DNA of 16,801 nt from a bacterium (lineage in GTDB: Bacteria > Spirochaetota > UBA4802 > UBA5550): positions 1-16,801 of the forward strand of contig JAAENB010000018.1 in NCBI GenBank assembly GCA_024224995.1, read 5' to 3'. Under the pieces are notes generated by a model that was not told the DNA's origin, did no database searches, and worked only from the letters and a program-made list of their open reading frames with translations. This document shows, one piece after another, positions 13,564 through 16,801 of the stretch; the stretch's first letter is position 1; every line of letters starts with the position of its first letter. The position numbers were made by a program, and so were the translations under genes.

Positions 13564-15981
13564 CTACATCATTAAAGGCTTACCGGTCTTCATTATATGC
13601 TCTGCCATCTTCTGAGTCTCTTCAGTTTTCCAGAGTCTAACAAAGGCTTCTCTTTCAAGCTGACAGAGGTAATCTTCAGATACGAGCTGACCTTGCATAG
13701 CTTCTCCACCAGTCATACAGTAAACAGCTTCCTTAGCTATTGTTTCCATGTGCTTGGGAACAAATCCGCCAATACTCATGTTGTTCATTTCTGCCCAGAT
13801 CATACCTTGAGCTGCTTGACCCATTACCGGGACTTTTCGCTTTGCAGGTGGGTTGTATCCGTCATCAACGAGCTTGAGAACTTCTTTCTTGGCTTCGCCA
13901 ATGAGAGAGTCTTTGTTCATGATGATTCTGTCTGTAGATCTCAGGTAACCGTTTCTTCGAGCTTCAGCAGCAGACATGGAAACCTTAGCCTGTGCAACCA
14001 TCTGGAATGCAGGGATCAGGTATGCGCCATAATCAGCTAATTTAACAGTCTTGGGTACAGAGTCCATGTATCGCTGCCAGAGGTGAATCATTCCACATCC
14101 GCCGGGAACAAGACCTGCGCCAAGTTCAACAAGACCCATGTAAAGATCAGCATGAGCAACAATCTTGTCAGCTGCAAGACAGATCTCACATCCGCCGCCA
14201 AGTGTCATGCCGTAAGGAGCTGCAACGATTGGAATTGGAGCATATTTAACGCCCATGATTCCTTCGTGAACACCTTTGATGAAGGTATCAATTTCATCGA
14301 ATTTTCCTGCTTTTGCAAGTTCCAGCATATAAGAAAGGTCGCCGCCCGCAGAGAAAGCACCTGGCATTCCGGGAGCCTGGTTACCGATAACAACACCGAT
14401 ACCATTTTTCTCAACGTATGTAGAAGCTTCTTTCATGAAATCGAGCATGTTTTTGTTCAACGCATTCATCTTGGAGTGGAATTCAATGTTGAAAACACCG
14501 TCGCCAAGATCAATAAGAGAAGCAGAATCGTTTCCGCTAACTTTCTTGTTGTCTGCTCTAAGGTCTGCCAGGAAGATACAGTTTTCACTGACCTTAACAT
14601 CCTGGTAGCTGTTGCTGGTGAAGTCAAAGAACTGCTTCTTGCCGTTCTGGACTCTATAAAAACTCTCATTTCCGCCTGCCAGCATAGCTTTGACATTTTC
14701 AGGAACCGGTAGTCCGTCAGCTTCCATTTTGTCACAAACTTTTTTAACGCCGACATTGTCCCAGCTTTCAAAAGGACCACACTCAAGAGCGTATCCCCAT
14801 CTCATAGCATTGTCAATACCAACGATTGTGTCTGAAATTTCAGGAACACGGTTTGCAGCATAAGCGAAACATCTTGCGGCAAGTTTCCAGGCAATCTTTG
14901 AAAATTTGTCGTCGCTGAAGAGAAGCATGTTCTGCGTTTCAGCCAGAGTTTCACATTTTTTAGCTTTGCTTGCTATTTCAGGCTTTTCTTTCTTGTTGAA
15001 TACAACATATTCGCCTGTTTTAACATCCAGAACTTTAGAGATCTTCTTCCAGGTTGCGGGATCAACTTCTTTCTTGTAGAAACCGCCCTTGTCCTTGGTT
15101 TTGTTTCCAAGGCACCCTGCTTCGATCATTTTGCTGAAGAATGCAGGCTTTTTGTATATCTCTCTTCTTTCATCATTTGGCAGAAGCTCGTAAGAGTTTT
15201 CCATTAGATGATCAAGAGTATCAAGACCTACAAGGTCTCCGAGAGCAAAGACAGCTGTATTTGGCATACCAAAAGCAGGGCCGAATACTGCGTCAAATTC
15301 AGGGATAGTGATGTCTTCAGTGTCCATAAGCTGGAAAGCTTCACCAATAAGACCAACACCAATCCTGTTTCCAATAAAGTTTGGAGTATCTTTTGCCCAA
15401 ACAATACCTTTACCAAGAATCTTTTCTCCCCATCCTTCAATAAAGTCGCATACTTCTTTACTTGTGTTGTCGTCTGCAACAAGCTCAAGAAGCTTCATAT
15501 AGCGTACAGGATTAAAAAAGTGCATAATAAGAAAATTTTCTTTGAACTGCTGGCTTCTGCCTTCAGCCATAGCTGAAAGAGGAAGACCTGAGGTGTTCGA
15601 TGCTATAATAGCACCTGGTTTCATAACCTTTTCAATTCTGGCGAAAAGATCTTGTTTAATCTTGAGATTTTCAACTATAACCTCAACGATTAAATCGCAG
15701 TCTGCAATTTTTTCGAAATCGTCATCAAGGTTTCCTGTTTCCAGTAAATCCAAGTCAGCTTTTTTGTCAAAAAATGCAGGTGGTTTTGATTTTAATTGCG
15801 CATCCAGACCACCTTTAACCATCCTGTTTCTTGCTGTGGGATCTTTTTTTTCCTCATCTGTTAAATCAAATGGAACAATGTCCAACAGCAGAGTGCGAAC
15901 GCCAGCGCCGGCACAGAGAGCAGCAATACCACCACCCATGATTCCGGATCCGATAACAGCTACTTTCTCGATCCTTCTCAT
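13564..15981 (-). CDS. fadN: 3-hydroxyacyl-CoA dehydrogenase / enoyl-CoA hydratase fusion
   Basis: An 805-residue bifunctional beta-oxidation enzyme with the dehydrogenase first and the hydratase last, the order of Bacillus FadN and opposite to E. coli FadB/FadJ. Dehydrogenase: NAD-binding GSGIMGGGIA (11-20), ASNTSG (127-132), H154 in MHFFNP, and NFIGNRIG (201-208). Hydratase (about 488-720): oxyanion-hole segment AFSAGGD (542-548) and GGGCE with E599, then E619 in GLVELG, the two crotonase catalytic glutamates. It hydrates trans-2-enoyl-CoA and oxidises the 3-hydroxyacyl-CoA with NAD+, feeding the adjacent thiolase. ATG 15981 follows AGGAGG at optimal distance. The window shows no acyl-CoA dehydrogenase or acyl-CoA synthetase, so those must be encoded elsewhere. 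Codon use differs from the signalling genes (many CTT, GCT, AAG), as in highly expressed genes. Confidence 0.95.
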   Translation of the reverse strand: MRRIEKVAVIGSGIMGGGIAALCAGAGVRTLLLDIVPFDLTDEEKKDPTARNRMVKGGLDAQLKSKPPAFFDKKADLDLLETGNLDDDFEKIADCDLIVEVIVENLKIKQDLFARIEKVMKPGAIIASNTSGLPLSAMAEGRSQQFKENFLIMHFFNPVRYMKLLELVADDNTSKEVCDFIEGWGEKILGKGIVWAKDTPNFIGNRIGVGLIGEAFQLMDTEDITIPEFDAVFGPAFGMPNTAVFALGDLVGLDTLDHLMENSYELLPNDERREIYKKPAFFSKMIEAGCLGNKTKDKGGFYKKEVDPATWKKISKVLDVKTGEYVVFNKKEKPEIASKAKKCETLAETQNMLLFSDDKFSKIAWKLAARCFAYAANRVPEISDTIVGIDNAMRWGYALECGPFESWDNVGVKKVCDKMEADGLPVPENVKAMLAGGNESFYRVQNGKKQFFDFTSNSYQDVKVSENCIFLADLRADNKKVSGNDSASLIDLGDGVFNIEFHSKMNALNKNMLDFMKEASTYVEKNGIGVVIGNQAPGMPGAFSAGGDLSYMLELAKAGKFDEIDTFIKGVHEGIMGVKYAPIPIVAAPYGMTLGGGCEICLAADKIVAHADLYMGLVELGAGLVPGGCGMIHLWQRYMDSVPKTVKLADYGAYLIPAFQMVAQAKVSMSAAEARRNGYLRSTDRIIMNKDSLIGEAKKEVLKLVDDGYNPPAKRKVPVMGQAAQGMIWAEMNNMSIGGFVPKHMETIAKEAVYCMTGGEAMQGQLVSEDYLCQLEREAFVRLWKTEETQKMAEHIMKTGKPLMM

Positions 15982-16006
15982 AAAAACCTCCTGTGAAATT
16001 TTTTAG

Positions 16007-16077
16007 ATTAAAGTAATATTCAAAAATATTTTTCCTGCAATAACGTTTGCAATTCTGGTTTTCGTTATTACTTTAAT
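16007..16077. promoter_or_regulatory. Nested inverted repeats upstream of fadN (operator candidate)
   Basis: ATTAAAGTAATA (16007-16018) is a perfect 12-bp reverse complement of TATTACTTTAAT (16066-16077). Inside it AATAACG (16039-16045) is the reverse complement of CGTTATT (16063-16069), sharing the right-hand arm. The left arm ends 14 bp above the fadN ribosome binding site. It may be a pair of repressor half-sites or a leader hairpin. AT-rich DNA makes chance matches more likely. Confidence 0.4.
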
Positions 16078-16298
16078 TTATCTTAACGTTGATTTTTTCC
16101 TGCTCATTCTTATTCCAAATAAAAGAATAGTAGAACAGGTTGATATTATTTTTTTAAGATAACCTTTTTATCTTGAGGGCAGTATTTATTTAATAACTGA
16201 TATGTCAATATTTATAAACTCCGGCCTGTAAAAATTACTATAAAAATACCATTGAACTTTTGTCTTTTTTAAATTTTAAGATTATTCTTTAAATTTTG

Positions 16299-16327
16299 TT
16301 GACAATAAAATAAATAATTACTATATG
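16299..16327 (+). promoter_or_regulatory. Promoter candidate for the tRNA genes
   Basis: TTGACA (16299-16304) is followed after 17 bp by TATATG (16322-16327), four of six -10 positions. Transcription would start near 16334, about 63 nt before tRNA-Cys. Confidence 0.5.
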
Positions 16328-16331
16328 GATA

Positions 16332-16387
16332 TTTTACGATGCAGCAGACACTGTTGCTTAATAGTGGTATGCATTGATATCGTAAAA
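16332..16387 (+). other. Folded leader element ahead of tRNA-Cys
   Basis: The outer stem TTTTACGAT (16332-16340) pairs with ATCGTAAAA (16379-16387) over 9 bp. Directly inside, GCAGCAG (16341-16347) pairs with CTGTTGC (16351-16357) across an ACA triloop with one G-U pair. The two helices would stack coaxially. It lies where the tRNA transcript leader should be and ends 9 nt before the tRNA. The function is unknown; it could be a processing signal or a separate small RNA. Confidence 0.4.
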
Positions 16388-16396
16388 AAATGATCC

Positions 16397-16469
16397 GGCG
16401 TCGTACCCAAGTGGCTAAGGGAGAGGTCTGCAAAACCTTTATTCAGCGGTTCGAATCCGCTCGACGCCT
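16397..16469 (+). tRNA. tRNA-Cys (anticodon GCA)
   Basis: A complete cloverleaf: acceptor GGCGTCG pairing with CGACGCC, D-arm CCC/GGG, anticodon stem GAGGT/ACCTT with loop CTGCAAA (anticodon GCA), variable loop TATTC, and T-arm AGCGG/CCGCT with loop TTCGAAT. The discriminator base is U (16469), the identity base expected for cysteinyl-tRNA synthetase. CCA is not encoded and must be added enzymatically. Confidence 0.96.
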
Positions 16470-16561
16470 TATAACAGCCTGCATAACGCTGAAAAAGTTG
16501 TTAAATTTTTCACGTTTTTTTTGTAATTCTTTTTTTGTAAATTAAAGAAAGCAGGTTTTCA

Positions 16562-16647
16562 GCCCAGGTGGTGGAATTTGGTAGACACAAGGGACTTAAA
16601 ATCCCTTGGACCTTGTGTCCGTGCGGGTTCAAGTCCCGCCCTGGGCA
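16562..16647 (+). tRNA. tRNA-Leu (anticodon UAA)
   Basis: An 86-nt class II tRNA with a long variable arm. The acceptor GCCCAGG pairs with CCTGGGC, the anticodon stem AGGGA/TCCCT encloses CTTAAAA (anticodon TAA at 16597-16599), and the T-loop is GTTCAAGTC within GCGGG/CCCGC. The discriminator is A (16647), as leucyl-tRNA synthetase requires. No CCA is encoded. It lies 92 bp after tRNA-Cys and may be cotranscribed with it. Confidence 0.96.
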
Positions 16648-16756
16648 ATAGTTTTTCCCTTCTTTTCCTTTATAATTCTTTCATTAAACAATTTCTTTCC
16701 TGTCCCCAATTCCCTTACTTGAGAGTGCGGACCCTGCGAAGCAGGGAAAAAATAGA

Positions 16757-16801
16757 TCAGAAACTAAATAGCATTGCGAGCTGCATCTGGCCTGGAAGTA
16801 G
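16757..16801 (-). CDS. Possible C-terminus of an outer-membrane beta-barrel protein (5' part outside the window)
   Basis: The minus-strand frame entering from the right edge encodes 14 residues ending MQLAMLFSF followed by TGA (16759-16757). Alternating hydrophobic residues and a terminal phenylalanine are the signature of the last strand of outer-membrane barrels recognised by BamA. With only 14 codons visible this is suggestive, and another frame also ends in this stretch. A small hairpin (16732-16746) lies 10 nt after the stop. Confidence 0.3.
   Translation of the reverse strand, partial: LLPGQMQLAMLFSF

Larger units (their letters stand above)
15982..16396. other. Intergenic region between fadN (minus) and tRNA-Cys (plus)
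   Basis: A 415-bp AT-rich divergent gap with no credible gene. It holds the fadN ribosome binding site (15986-15992), the inverted repeats at 16007-16077, a TTGACA on the minus strand at 16208-16203 with only a weak -10 partner, and on the plus strand the tRNA promoter candidate (16299-16327) and the folded leader at 16332-16387. Confidence 0.7.

Noticed and set aside
14083..14712. 209-codon plus-strand frame inside fadN
   Set aside because: It is antisense to well-conserved dehydrogenase/hydratase sequence, so it is a shadow of that gene.
16039..16069. Sigma-54 type promoter for fadN in the upstream region
   Set aside because: A GG...GC pair exists further upstream near 16115, but the spacing is 11 and not 10, and the flanking bases do not match.
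16490..16522. Hairpin plus T-tract after tRNA-Cys as a terminator
   Set aside because: The stem TGAAAAA/TTTTTCA is nearly all A-T and weak; tRNA-Leu follows closely with no convincing promoter of its own, so read-through is more likely.
16732..16746. CCCTGC-GAA-GCAGGG hairpin as an intrinsic terminator
   Set aside because: For the only gene it could serve (minus strand, right edge) the T-run precedes the hairpin and does not follow it; on the plus strand it is followed by A residues.

Overview
The window looks like chromosomal DNA from a diderm (outer-membrane-bearing) bacterium, most likely a spirochaete relative. The clues are two 7TMR-DISM receptors fused to SpoIIE/PP2C phosphatases, several lipoproteins, an RND exporter and an AT-leaning composition. 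This assignment is inferred from gene types; no rRNA or taxonomic marker is present. The tRNA genes do not encode the 3' CCA.

Region by region: (1) 1-2631, minus strand: a two-gene operon of a 7TMR-DISM/PP2C receptor phosphatase followed 4 bp later by the N-terminus of an RND transporter that runs off the left edge. (2) 2835-3677, plus strand: an Lgt-like polytopic membrane protein. (3) 3678-3999: an intergenic region between convergent genes holding two very large inverted repeats. (4) 4000-5712, minus: an exported M23 (LytM-type) metallopeptidase. (5) 5794-8170, plus: a small two-helix membrane protein, then a sigma-70 promoter of perfect consensus, then a second 7TMR-DISM/PP2C receptor, this one with a lipoprotein signal. 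(6) 8182-11376, minus: a lipoprotein alpha/beta-hydrolase translationally coupled to an exported or membrane-anchored CheR-like methyltransferase with a long, probably TPR-like tail. (7) 11582-12259, plus: a GHKL-type ATP-binding protein. (8) A bidirectional terminator. (9) 12324-15981, minus: a fadN-fadA pair for beta-oxidation chemistry. (10) 16397-16647, plus: tRNA-Cys(GCA) and tRNA-Leu(UAA). The right edge may carry the last codons of an outer-membrane beta-barrel protein on the minus strand.

Together, regions 1, 5 and 7 suggest envelope-sensing, partner-switching style signalling: two receptor phosphatases plus one GHKL ATPase/kinase-like protein. No STAS-domain antagonist is visible in the window, so a complete circuit is not shown. 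The fad genes form a separate metabolic unit with strong ribosome binding sites. The least conventional items are the exported CheR-like protein paired with a lipoprotein esterase, and the paired giant inverted repeats at 3710-3960.
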